From the NCBI GenBank assembly GCA_004026145.2, contig CP034991.1, positions 3,866,794 to 3,930,793 on the forward strand: a stretch of DNA of 64,000 bases, written 5' to 3'. Made by a program: the position numbers and the translations under genes. The DNA comes from Takifugu bimaculatus. Taxonomy: Eukaryota > Chordata > Actinopteri > Tetraodontiformes > Tetraodontidae. Positions 11,038 to 22,089 of this stretch are shown here, piece by piece. The notes below the pieces were generated by a model that worked only from the letters and a program-made list of their open reading frames with translations, did no database searches and was not told the DNA's origin. The number at the start of each line of letters is the position of its first letter. Positions within the stretch are counted from its first letter, which is position 1.

Positions 11038-11633
11038 TGTATATGATAGAATATGATAGCATCAATAGAATCTCACCAGGATCTCATTCAAATGATGAAA
11101 ATAACTTGATATCAAAGGTTGTTGTTCAATGTGTATTTAACATTTTCATGTTAACATTTTAATGAATCATTCTTCTACATGGAACTTTTCTGTGTATAAA
11201 GTTCATCACCATCAATAGTAAAATAAAAAACATTAAAACAACATAACGTGGCAATACGGCTCTTTTTCTTCTCCCTTTTTTCGCCGTGTAATATCTACAA
11301 CGCAACATATTCCAACACGGAACCTTTAAACAAGACAGCATTTCCAAGACGGACACATTACTTGACGGACCGTTCGTGTTTACACGTGAGGGTTGCTTGG
11401 AAATTTAATGCAGAGCGGATATTTCTACAGCTTTCTTTTAACCCATTAGAATAGATCCATTTGTACGATATTTAAATATTCATTCAACTGTACAAATGAC
11501 GTTTATAGCGAATTGGATGCCGTCCTCCTGTGTTATTACCGCAATCTTCCATGGTATCTGACATTACAAGTTAACTATTTGACTTGCTTTGATTGCACAT
11601 TTTGTTACTACAAACTTTTGACCTCGGTTAATG
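11038..11633. other. gp1bb 3'UTR and dhx37 upstream region
   Basis: AT-rich spacer. AATAAA at about 11221 is a plausible gp1bb polyadenylation signal. The dhx37 promoter must lie in the last 300 bases, but no strong core motif stands out. Short open frames here resemble nothing known. Confidence 0.45.
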
Positions 11634-14600
11634 ATGGGAAAACTAAGAAGGAAACACAACTGGAAGGGAAGACAGCAAAATGAGCCCCCGAAATCAGCTG
11701 ATGACAACAAGACAGACGTTGTGGTTGAATTGCAAGGTAGTCAATCGTATATTATATCTCTGTACGATTTATTTGATTACCAATTGTGTTATTTGCTTGG
11801 TTTCTAACTCTTTCTAAACTTAACTGCTCTTCAGATGGCAGCAAACTTAAAGGTGTAGACGAAAGTAACGCTTTAGTCCTGCCAGCAAACAAATCCAAAA
11901 AGAAGACAGGCCTCATTAACTCGCGCATCTAAGAAGAAGCCTTTAACCAAGAAGCAAAAAAAGGAGCTGCAGAAAGTGTTGGAGCGCAAAGAAAAGAAAG
12001 CCCAGGTGAATGAGAGCTCACTGGTAATAACAGACAAATTGGTTTGGTTGATAACAGTGTACCTACTAGTGTGTGCCTCTATTTATCACTCCCAGAGAGC
12101 AGACATCCTCTCCAAACTGGCTGAAGTGCAGCTTCCAGAGTCAGAACGGAAGCTGCTTTACACCACCTCCAAGCTGGGAACTGGGGAGAAACTCTTCCAC
12201 ACTAAACAGTAAATGCAACAATCAAACACATTGTAGTCAACTTATCTTTATAAATGGAAAGAAAATGAGTCACAGGTTTATTTTGGGTTGTCTCCAGAAT
12301 ATTAAATGAAGTTAAAGATGGAGACTTAGGCACCAAGATCAGCAGCATCAGTGGAGCTCACCGAAAAAGGAAGTGGAAAGAGGAAGATGATGAGGAAGAA
12401 GAACACTTGGAAGAAGAAGAAAGCGATGATCCGGACACGTCTTCGGAGGATGAAAGTGAGGTAACAGAGAAGAACGAATGTACAGACTGCAACCACATCA
12501 ACTCTGGAAAATAAGCAGACGGTGAAGGAAGAAGAGCACAATACAGAGAAAGAAGGCGAGAATGAGAAAAAGACTTTGGGTGAAGAAAGAACCCAGAGCA
12601 AGAAGCCATCTCAGCCAGCTATCTTTGTTCCTGTTGACAGATCACCACAAATACAGGTGTGTGCTTGTGCATGGTCATTGTACTGTATGTGTCTGACCAT
12701 TTTAACAGTTCATATCACAAATTCTCCAACTCCGTAGGAAGCTCGACTCAAACTGCCCGTGCTATCAGAGGAGCAGGTCATCATGGAGGCGGTCCGGGAA
12801 AATCCTTGTGTTGTCATATGTGGAGAGACAGGAAGCGGAAAGACCACGCAAGTGCCCCAGTTTCTGTATGAAGCTGGCTATGCTACGTAGGTTATCCTCA
12901 TTTGTTACCTGCCATAATGACCTGAAGATAAATGGAAGGTTGTGATACTGTGGCCACTGTCATCTTCATCACTATTTCTCCCACAGCAACAGTGGTATCA
13001 TAGGTATCACAGAGCCGAGGAGGGTGGCTGCTGTCAGCATGTCCCACAGAGTGGCCAAAGAGATGAACCTGCCAACGCGGTAAGAAACTACTCTGCAAGT
13101 ATTCAAAATATGTGATAAAATATACAGAATGCAGTTTTAAGGCACATTCACACCGACTTGAAGGAGATACATTTTGTAAATGGAAAAAAATGCTGTTTAG
13201 GGTGGTGTCGTACCAGATTCGATACGAAGGGAACGTCACAGATGATACAAAGATCAAGTTCATGACCGATGGTGTTCTACTCAAGGAGATTCAGAAGGTG
13301 CTCTTACTCTCTTTTCTCATTCATTTCAAATGTCTTTTGCTTCTGTGTGGGAAGGGTTGCACCTTTATTCACAATGATGCTACAGTTGTTTTTCTCCATC
13401 TGTTTATTATAAAGGATTTTCTGCTTAAAAGATACAGCGTCATCATCATAGACGAGGCTCATGAAAGGAGCGTCTACACAGACATCCTTGTTGGACTGTT
13501 GTCTCGCATCGTCCCACTAAGAAACAAAGTAAGAGATGGCTGATCTCCGTGTTTTGTTTAATTCCTTCATCGTGTTGTGCTTTTTTCGTGAGGATTCTCA
13601 TTGTGTCTGTGCAGAAAGGCCTGCCAATGAAGCTGCTGATTATGTCGGCCACTCTGCGTGTGGAGGACTTCACCGAAAACCCAAAGCTCTTCACCACACC
13701 TCCGCCCGTCATAAAGGTGGATGCCAGGCAGTTTCCAGTCTCTATACATTTCAACAAGCGGACCCCGCTGGAAGATTACACGGGAGAAGTTTTCCACAAA
13801 ACCTGCAAAATCCATCGCATGCTGCCTTCAGGTTCACTTGAGCCACATCTCAGATTTTACCTGTTTGAATATTAAAGAGAGAACTAAAGTCTATCAAGAC
13901 CTTTTTAAATTCTCCCCATTTTTTTAAACACAAATCAATAATGTACGAAAATTAGGTTTCATTCATTTTAAAGGATGCGGAAGATTAAAACATTGCGGAA
14001 CATTAATATGGTGAAGTTTGTTCTCTGTTGTTCAGGTGGAATCTTGGTGTTTCTCACTGGTCAGGCAGAGGTTCACAGTCTGTGCAGAAGGCTACGAAAA
14101 GCTTTCCCCTTCAGGAAGGGCAATGCAAACACTGGTGCGTCTGTTTTGATCCCTCTATATGCTTATATACTGTATGTTTAAATGTGCTTTTGTTTACTTG
14201 TTTTCTGAATAGGAGAATCAGAGGAATTTGATTCCACTGAGGCAATGAGGAAATTTAAGAAGTCCAAGCAGAAGAAGACTATTGTAAGTGTGTTTGCAGT
14301 GCTTTTTGAACTGTATCTGGGTTAATGGCACCAGGGACCTTCACAGATAATCTGTAAAAGATTGCTGTCTCTGCTACCAGTCTCTGCCCAGAATTGACCT
14401 GGATAACTACTCTGCCCTCCCAGTGGATGAAGGCGACGAGGACAGAGAAGCCGGAATTGGAGACGAGGATGAAGGCTCTGATCTGGACCTTGGTGATGAT
14501 CCCACCGGAGCAGGTGAGTTTCTCCACAGGAATATATGTGGGATGTGGTTCACATGAGTGGTACTAGTTCCTCTGTGTTTTGTCTCTAGAAGAGAAGGTC

Positions 14601-17600
14601 GACCCATCGATCCCCCTCTACGTTCTCCCCCTTGTACTCACTGTTGGCTCCAGAAAAGCAGGCTATGGTGAGATTTACCCTCCTAAAAGGGGATGCTTAA
14701 ATCAGCGTAGCAGTTTGACCTCTGGCATCATTATCCGTGTGCCTCTCTGACCACAGGTGTTTCGGCCGCCTCCGCCTGGGACCTCGTCTGTGCATTGTTG
14801 CCACAAACGTAGCCGAGACGTCTCTGACCATCCCTGGAATCAAGTATGTGGTCGACTGCGGGAGAGTGAAGAAACGTTTTTACGACAAAGTGACCGGAGT
14901 GTCCTCCTTCAAGGTCACATGGATTTCTCAGGCCTCAGCCAATCAGAGAGCAGGTCGAGCTGGCCGAACGGAGCCCGGCCACTGCTACAGGTGAGCACTG
15001 TCAGTCTTAACAGTATAATGATTAGCTTGGTTGCATCATATTCACTCCCTGTGTGTATCTGCAGGCTCTTCTCGTCTGCCGTGTTTGCAGACTTCAGTCT
15101 GTTCTCAGAGGCAGAGATCACTCGCAGGCCCGTGGACGACCTGGTTTTACAGATGAAGGACTTAAACATCGATAAGGTCAACACCTTAACAACAAATCAA
15201 CACCTCATAGTCCATAACTGGGCATTTCCATTGTATGAATCTCAAGATGATTTTTAATTTTCTGTTCCTGCAGGTGGTCAATTTCCCCTTCCCCACAGCT
15301 CCTTCTGCCGAGACTCTTGTTGCAGCAGAGCAGCTGCTGATCTCACTGGGGGCTCTGAAGGAGCCGCCACACACTGGAAGGTAACGCCAGTGTGATTGAC
15401 TGGTTGTTTTAAGGACGTTTCATTTAACATTTTCATTTTTTGGGACTTTTAAGCCACATTTTCGTCTGACTTAATTGCTTGTTAAAATATTTTATTTCGT
15501 ATGAATCAGAACAATGAAAGATAGCTGGCCATATGTGTGGCCTTATGTAATCATGCAATGAGAACAAGGAATTTCTTTGTGTTTCTGTTTTTCTTTTAAT
15601 AAATCCTACTTAATGCTATCTGTACTTTATGCTTAAAGCTATTTATGCTAAAAGATATTTTAAGATGTTTTGTTTCCTCTAAAGAGTTAAAGAGCTGGAG
15701 CAAGCAAGGCTGAGCTGCCCCATCACCCCCTTGGGCAGAGCCATGGCTTCATTCCCTGTGGCACCACGCTATGCTAAGATGCTAGCTCTCGGTAAGCAGC
15801 AGGACTGCCTGCCCTACGTGATTGCTGTGGTAGCCGCCATGACAGTCAGAGAACTCTTTGAAGAGCTCGACAGGTAAACACACATTCCATGCCACATTTA
15901 CCCTCAGATTTAACACTCATTGTTGTATTATTTTGTATATTTGAGTAACATTGCTATTCCTCCTCAGGCCTGCAGGAAGTAACGACGAGAGCTCCACACT
16001 CACCGAGCGTCGAGCTCGGCTGACACAAATGAGGAGATTGTGGGCTGGACAGGGAGAGTCACTTCTACTGGGGGACTTAATGGTCATGCTGGGTAAGTTT
16101 ACTCCACTGTTGGGCCAAATTGAGCTCCAGACTGAGATGTGTGTGCATTATAAGTTGATTTATTTTCATTGTGCTATATTTGCATATACAGGTGCTGTCG
16201 GTGCTTGTGAGTTTGCAGGTTGTTCTCCTAAGTTTTGTGCAGACAATGGCCTGAGGTATAAAGCTATGGTGGAGATCAGGAGGCTCAGAGGGCAACTTAC
16301 TAACGCAGGTTAAATGTCTACATGCATACCCACCTAACCGTGCTCAAGGTTGCCATCGATCTGAAGCAGGACATCTCTCGTTTCAGTGAATGCAGTAAGT
16401 CCAGAAGTGGGCACATTCGTGAATCCTAAGATGCCTCCACCAACAGAGCACCAGGTCGTGTGTTTGCGGCAGATCGTCCTGGCTGGACTGGGTGACCACC
16501 TTGCAAGACGGGTGCAGGCAGAAGATTTACTCGACCCTAAATGGAAGAATGGCTACAAGGTACGTCGTTCAAGGACTCTGTTTGGAATTTGGAAGCATCA
16601 AGAGCCTCAATTTTTTTCTGTTTTGCTTAATAGACGCCTCTTATAGACGAGCCAGTGTTCATTCATCCGACTTCTGCGCTCTTCAAAACGCTGCCAGACT
16701 TTGTTGTCTACCAGGAGATCATGGAGACCAGCAAGATGTACATGAAAGGTAAAGGCTCTTTGCTGTTTCTCAGTCCTAATCTGTCACTTCTCTGCCAGAT
16801 TAAAGGTTATTTATGTAGATCTCACACACCCAGACACAAAACGCTAGATTTTCAGGACACCAAGGTTAGGGTTCACTTGCTAAATGTCCTTTCTGTTGAT
16901 CCTCAGGCGTGTCAGCAGTAGAAGCTGAGTGGATCCCCAAGCTCCTTCCTCAGTACTGTCATCTGGGCCCCACCCTGGAGTCACCATCACCATGGTTGTG
17001 TTCATCCAGCGGCACCATCAGATGTCACCGCTCAAGCACCTTCTGTAATTCGATTGCTGTGTGTTCTGACTCGTGTCTCTGTCTCCGCCTCTGTAATGCT
17101 TGTGTTTCTGTCCTGCAGTCCGTGTGGGTTGGCCGCTGCCTGCTGTGGAGATGGAATATCCGGAAGGCCTGGAACGTTACAAACTGTTTTCCAGGTTTCT
17201 TCTTGAGGGACAGGTAGGAGAGTCTGCCTATTTAATCATTGTAAACTGTCTTACATAATTGTCTAAAAACTTGAGACTTTAGAGATGGGCGAGTTGTCTT
17301 CCTACTCTGTCTGGATATTTTTTTATGTGTATGTTAATTGTATAAAAGTTTTGCTCATTAATTTTTGGTGTTACTTTGCAGGTTTGTCCGAAACTAAAGA
17401 AGCATGTTCACCACCTTCTGTCAAGCCCGTCTATCATGCTGAAAACCTGGGCTAAGTATGTTTGTACTGACACTCGCACACGGCTGGTCGCATCCCTGTC
17501 AACAAGTTGGTTTTTGACCGACTTTTGTGCCACTGTTACTTTAGGCTGCAGCCCAGGACAGAAGCCTTGCTGGGAGCACTGGTGTCAAAGGGAGTTGACA

Positions 17601-17803
17601 GCAGAGCTGCTCTTCTCTCTGTCTGGAAAACTGATGAGAAATGTAAGGATATCATTTCCTTGATATGACCTAATTTGGTTTAGTTTTATTCATTGAATTC
17701 CACTCTGTATTTGTCTGTTTTCCCAGATTTACTGTCTGCTTACTGCCAGTGGTTACCTGAGGCCCTGCATCAACAAGTAGCTGAACATTGGCCTCCAGTG
17801 TAG
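11634..17803 (+). CDS. dhx37: DHX37, DEAH-box RNA helicase, with four frame breaks
   Basis: Nucleolar DEAH helicase (yeast Dhr1) that removes U3 snoRNA during small-subunit ribosome assembly. Twenty-six exons run from MGKLRRKHNWKGRQQ to QVAEHWPPV. Exons total 3451 nt; removing four apparent extra bases leaves 1148 codons plus stop (human 1157 residues). Motifs in order: a Lys-rich N-terminus (KKKPLTKKQKK), Glu-rich linkers, GETSGKTT-type motif I (GETGSGKTT, exon 12738-12886), DEAH (exon 13415-13528), SAT (exon 13615-13831) and QRAGRAGR motif VI (exon 14757-14990), followed by the winged-helix, ratchet and OB regions. Frame breaks: about 11900-11928, 12465-12510, 14633-14634 (PL/YSLLAPEKQAM) and 14784 (PPPPGT/RLCIVATN). 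Codons on both sides remain well conserved, so sequence error is more likely than a pseudogene. ATG 11634 was chosen over 11631 because human begins MGKLRR. Confidence 0.95.
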
Positions 17804-18850
17804 TTTTCATCTGGAAGGCAGACATGCCTTTAACACCCTGGCCTGAGAACTGCTTTCATCATCAAAAGTGATAATATATGGCCTGGGGTTTTTTTTAGAT
17901 CTAAAAATGTAAATATACAACTGTCAAATTTTATGCTTCTGAAAGTTGTTTTTTTTAATTTAGGAAAAGTTTTGATGGATTCTTTACACTAGTTTTGACT
18001 AATGTGCCAACTGTCAGTCTTCATATGAGTAAACGTTTCTCTGCAGTGAAAGTTGTTTTACTGAAGATTTACTGATTATTTTTGTCAATCAGAACAATTT
18101 AGTCTGATAACAGCCTTGGGTTCAGCATCTGATCTGGTTCTAGCTAAAGTTAACTAATCTGAATCATCAAAGTTAAAATTTCTGTCCCAATGATGATTTA
18201 TAGATTAAGACAATTAGCAAGTGATACATATGTTACTGAGCTAAACATTCACATGAGGTTAACAGTTGACTGACCTGATGTAAAAGTAGGATCAAAGAGC
18301 TTTGATATTTGAATTTTCAAAGGCCACAGGAGCTTTATACTACTGCCATTAATCAACTTCAATGTTGGCAGCTATAGAAAGAGAAACAACCCCAAGGTAA
18401 GATGCTTAAAACAATACCCTTTATTCTGAGTGAAATGCAAATTCATGTCTCAAGATATGGGGGGTCCTGAACACTAATGGGGGTGAGAACATGGACAAAG
18501 ATGGGTAGATAGGAGCACTCTAACTTGTGAACATATCTGAGGCACCACAAAATAAAGGTCACAATTTATGTAGTCACCATTTGGGGAGGAAAGGAAAAAC
18601 CTCAAGATCAAAGGACCAATCAAAGCTCAGACATGTTTTTGATTTATAGCAGCTATGTTACATTTTATTATGACTTATCAAGCATCGGTTTTGAAAGGAA
18701 TCCAAAATACGACAAGGTGAATTTGAAAACAAAAGACATTTGAGTCGGTGGGTATCTGCATGTAACAAACATCTGTTGTTGTGGCCTTCAGGAGAGATAG
18801 AGGATAATAGAGTATAAATTAGCTGTAGCTAAGATCATAGAAAAACCAAT
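17804..18850. other. dhx37 3' region and spacer
   Basis: AT-rich non-coding sequence after the dhx37 stop. No exon with good splice sites and no clear repeat family was recognised. Confidence 0.4.
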
Positions 18851-18864
18851 GGTGTAGCCCGTTA

Positions 18865-19165
18865 GACCTGGCAAAATAATTGTGATGACAATTCGTGACC
18901 GTCCTCTTGATCATATTCCAGAAATTCTTAGTGGGATTCAGGGCCAGAGATTTGCTGGCACTGACCAGATCTTGATCTTGATCTGGTCAGTGGTATGTTG
19001 TCCATGCATTGAGCGAAGTGTGTAAGGTGGAGCATTGTCCTGGAAATACGAATGCTCAGAGTCGGGGAATGTTGACAGAGCAGAAGGCAGCAAGTTTTCA
19101 TCAAGGATGACCTTGAATGGAAGGCTTGAACACGCCAGGAATGGCATAAAGTCATTCAACAGTAA
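18865..19165 (-). pseudogene. Decayed Tc1/mariner-like transposase fragment
   Basis: Read on the minus strand, a frame contains SYFQDNAPPYTLRSM, close to the FQQDNAPPH(T/R) block around the second catalytic Asp of Tc1-type transposases. After a frame change it continues as SLALNPTKNFWNMIKR, matching the SPDLNPIENLW block, where the third acidic residue (E or D) is replaced by Lys. Frame breaks, the lost catalytic residue and absence of the N-terminal DNA-binding part show an inactive remnant of roughly 300 bp. No terminal inverted repeats were identified. Confidence 0.65.
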
Positions 19166-19492
19166 TGTTAAAGACTGGAGAAGAACATGCCGAGATGCAT
19201 CAATTCTATGATTACAAATTAGTTATTACACCAAATGTTGATTTTTCTATCGAAAGGACGTTGGGGTCACAGGAGAGAGGGGCCCTTCTGAGATGTCTCT
19301 CATTTATCTTCAGTACTTCCATTGAGAAGCTGAGAAGTAGGAAACAGAAATTCCAAATCACAAGAGAGTTCTGCAAACTTAATTTCACTAATTGATTTGA
19401 TCTTTTGGCCTACAAGTCCTTCGACAGAGCATCCTGCTTCTTTCTATTTAAAACCATAAAGCGTTTAAATGTGAGACGTCAACCAAAGCCTT

Positions 19493-20234
19493 ATAATTTG
19501 TTATGCAATAGTCACAGAAAAGGCTAATTCCCATATTGTATGTGGGTTATTATGTAACTATTCGGTGTCCAACAACTCTTTCCTCCACTGGCGTGATGCT
19601 CTGCACCCAGGAGCCTGCAGGTAGATAGAAACGCAGGGTTTATTACCAGCTGCGCTGTTTGCTTGTCGACGCCTCGGAGAAGATGTATCCTCAGCTTGTG
19701 TCGCTGTTGTTTCCCAGAGCAACCATGTCTGAAAGGAAGGCAGTGATCAAAAATGCCGACATGTCGGAGGACATGCAGCAGGACGCCGTGGAGTGCGCCA
19801 CGCAGGCTCTGGAGAAGTTCAACATTGAGAAGGATATCGCTGCCTACATCAAAAAGGTAGTTCGACACACATCAAGAAACAGAGATGGGCTACAAGTAAT
19901 GTAACGGAGCGGGGTCACCGAGTGATTTTGTCCCTCACAGGAGTTTGACAAGAAATATAACCCGACCTGGCACTGCATCGTGGGAAGGAACTTCGGCAGC
20001 TACGTGACTCACGAGACCAAGCACTTCATTTATTTCTACCTGGGCCAGGTGGCCATCCTGCTCTTCAAATCTGGCTGAAGGGAGAAAGGAAGGAATGTCT
20101 TCATGAGCTGACTGTAAACACTATACTGACTGACTCCACAAAGGCACTTATCATTCCTTGGCGAGGGGCCGCTGCCTTTTCTGTTGATTTCTATGTTCCA
20201 TTTTTGAGGATTACAAAAACTGTGGCCATGTTAA
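19493..20234 (+). repeat. Plus arm of a 742-746 bp inverted duplication
   Basis: This block matches the reverse complement of 36335-37080 almost base for base. It includes about 230 bp before the dynein light chain ATG, both coding exons, the 84-nt intron and about 155 bp of 3'UTR. Differences noticed: one synonymous change (Asp codon GAC here, GAT in the other arm) and one fewer GGAA unit in the 3'UTR. Homology stops sharply at both ends (ATAATTTG at the left, GTTAA at the right). Confidence 0.93.
19725..20078 (+). CDS. dynll1: Dynein light chain LC8-type, duplicated copy
   Basis: LC8 is an 89-residue dimeric hub protein of cytoplasmic dynein and many other complexes. It binds short linear motifs in its partners. 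Exons 19725-19856 and 19941-20078 give MSERKAVIKNADMSEDMQQD to YFYLGQVAILLFKSG, a full-length and uninterrupted protein identical to that of the copy at 36495-36848. The AG acceptor eight bases before the ATG (19716) is kept, showing that an upstream 5'UTR exon was expected. That exon (near 37517-37640 for the other copy) is not part of this duplicate. Expression would therefore need a new promoter or 5' exon. The AATAAA at about 20624 could serve as a new polyadenylation signal. Residues mix DYNLL1- and DYNLL2-like features; the symbol is tentative. Confidence 0.85.
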
Positions 20235-21130
20235 AAAATGAATGAAGAGCTTAAATGATACAAGGCACCATCTTGATCCTTAATGATAGAAAACAAGCAA
20301 AAAATTCAGTGTCTTTCAATACTATGAAACAAAACAAGAAACTTGGAAGCAAATTTAATTTTTTTTTATCTTGGCTTATGATCTTCTGATGATCAAAGGT
20401 CAAAGTGCCTCCAGATGTAAGATCACCATAATATATATGGCATATCAACATTTTCTCTAAGGTTAATTGAAATCCGTTGATCCTTTCTTATTTTGCTAAT
20501 CATACAAATGCACATAACCTCACAGCCTCTCTCAGTGGAGGTCATACATTTTTACCCAAGCAAATAAGACAACAGGATGCCCCATTGTGCTTTCCAAAAC
20601 AGCAGTTTTTTGTTGCTTTGTAAATAAAAGTAAAGCTTTTTTTTCTTTGATGTTCTGTCTCAATCAATGTAACACAGAAGTATTAAGGACATGTACTATA
20701 ATTAGTAGAACATTTAATGAGCTTAATTAATACAAGACATATTTATATATGTTTAAAACTATTTGGAAAACAATTCCCCTTCATCCCAGCTACATACTAC
20801 AGCCAAGAATTGTACCATGTCACCTTGTTTTGGAAGGTTATAATACAGGTAAAAGTAGGAACAAAATATTCCAGGATATATAAAGAATAAAATGAAACCC
20901 GTCAAGGCACTGTGTGCAGTCCCCTGCTTTTCAAAATGAGATAATTTAGATATATTTTGCAATAAATGTATAAAGGTTATTAATATACTCCGCTGTGTGT
21001 TACAGGAGCAGGAGTAAGTAAAGCAGCTTTATGTAATATGTACTGGGCACTTGTGAGGTCTGTTATGTAGCATAAACATCAGCAACATAGTCACACCTAA
21101 AGGAATGACAAGTATCACATGCTCAGTCCT
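20235..21130. other. Spacer after the duplicated dynein light chain block
   Basis: AT-rich sequence without recognised genes. AATAAA at about 20624 is the first polyadenylation-like signal after the plus-strand dynein copy. Confidence 0.4.
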
Positions 21131-21139
21131 GCAGACTGT

Positions 21140-21870
21140 GAAGTGGATCCTTCATCACATCCCCCAACAGCCCAATATTTATTTTATATCTAGATCTTTA
21201 GGATGGAACACGGGTTTAATCACACATTGTTTTTTGTTCCCGCTCATGTGGGTGTGAAGGGAAATAAGCAGGCAGATTTTTTTTGCCAAGCAAACACTAA
21301 AGCGGAAACAGGTAAGCCTACTGGTTCCACTGAGCAATGCTGAAGCCAAAGGACGTATGCACTATCAGGATGGCAAGAACTGGGAGGATGAAGGGCTTCA
21401 AACTGCTCAAAATAGGGTTAATAGGGCACCTCAGCCATAAACAATATAAACAACTGTGTCTGTGCACTTTAATGTTTGTACTGTCCTGCTCTGTCTCGAT
21501 AATTGTCTACGTATGGGACAGCGAGAAACGTAATTTCGATTCGATTGTATATCATGGACTTAAGAAGAAATTGACAAATAATCCCGATTTGACTTGACTT
21601 ACTCCACTGGTTGGAGAAAAGAAACAGAGAGACATGTCACCAGGATGAGACTACAACATCCAGGATTAAACCAGGCAATACATGTTATGGTAAATTTGAT
21701 AGTTGTAGGGAAAGTTGAACTATAGAACATGCAATCGGTAAATGTAAGAGGTATGTAAGGGAAAGAAGGAACCAAAGATAGAGAAAATAGAGGGGGAAGG
21801 AATAAAGTTTATAAAGTAATTATGAATCAACAGATATATTTTGGAATTTGTGAGAGCAATGAGATCAGGT
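21140..21870 (+). pseudogene. Decayed 3' end of a non-LTR retrotransposon (RNase H region)
   Basis: VPAHVGVKGNKQADFFCQA (about 21238-21295) matches the terminal block of RNase HI domains in non-LTR retrotransposons (VPAHVGIxGNExAD). About 350 bp on, a frame reads GKFDSC, REST-like residues with one stop, then IEHAIGKCKRYVRERRNQR, the Cys/His-containing C-terminal signature (CxxC...HxxxC) common to these ORF2 proteins. Frameshifts and stops lie between the two blocks, so it is inactive. The 5' part of the element is missing and the clade is not determined. Confidence 0.65.
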
Positions 21871-21873
21871 AAA

Positions 21874-21876
<3 letters not shown>

Positions 21877-21911
<35 letters not shown>
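21877..21911 (+). repeat. (TG)n microsatellite
   Basis: About 17 TG units immediately after the retrotransposon remnant and about 180 bp before the ufd1 start. Confidence 0.93.
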
Positions 21912-21912
<1 letters not shown>

Positions 21913-21939
21913 TTTATTTAAATTAATAAGGTTATACGT

Positions 21940-22089
21940 ACGTCGTTGCAGTTACCATCACAGGCCACCGAGCGGCGCTCACCCACCGTCATAGTTTGCT
22001 GCTGCCGTAGAATCTCAAAGAAGAAGAGAAAGAAAAACAGGACCGGACATTTCTCTTTAAGACTCCGAACGACGTCCAAAACTGCCGAT
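21940..22089 (+). promoter_or_regulatory. ufd1 promoter and 5'UTR region
   Basis: GC-richer than its surroundings and ending in AACTGCCGAT before the ATG at 22090. No TATA box is evident. Assignment is by position only. Confidence 0.35.

Noticed and set aside
12461..12486. A 25-nt GT...AG intron in dhx37
   Set aside because: Too short to be spliced, and the sequence on both sides is a continuous acidic coding region; a frame error explains it.
19493..20234. Plus-strand dynein copy as a processed retrocopy
   Set aside because: It keeps the 84-nt intron and untranscribed flanks and has no poly(A) tail, so it is DNA-mediated or an assembly artefact.
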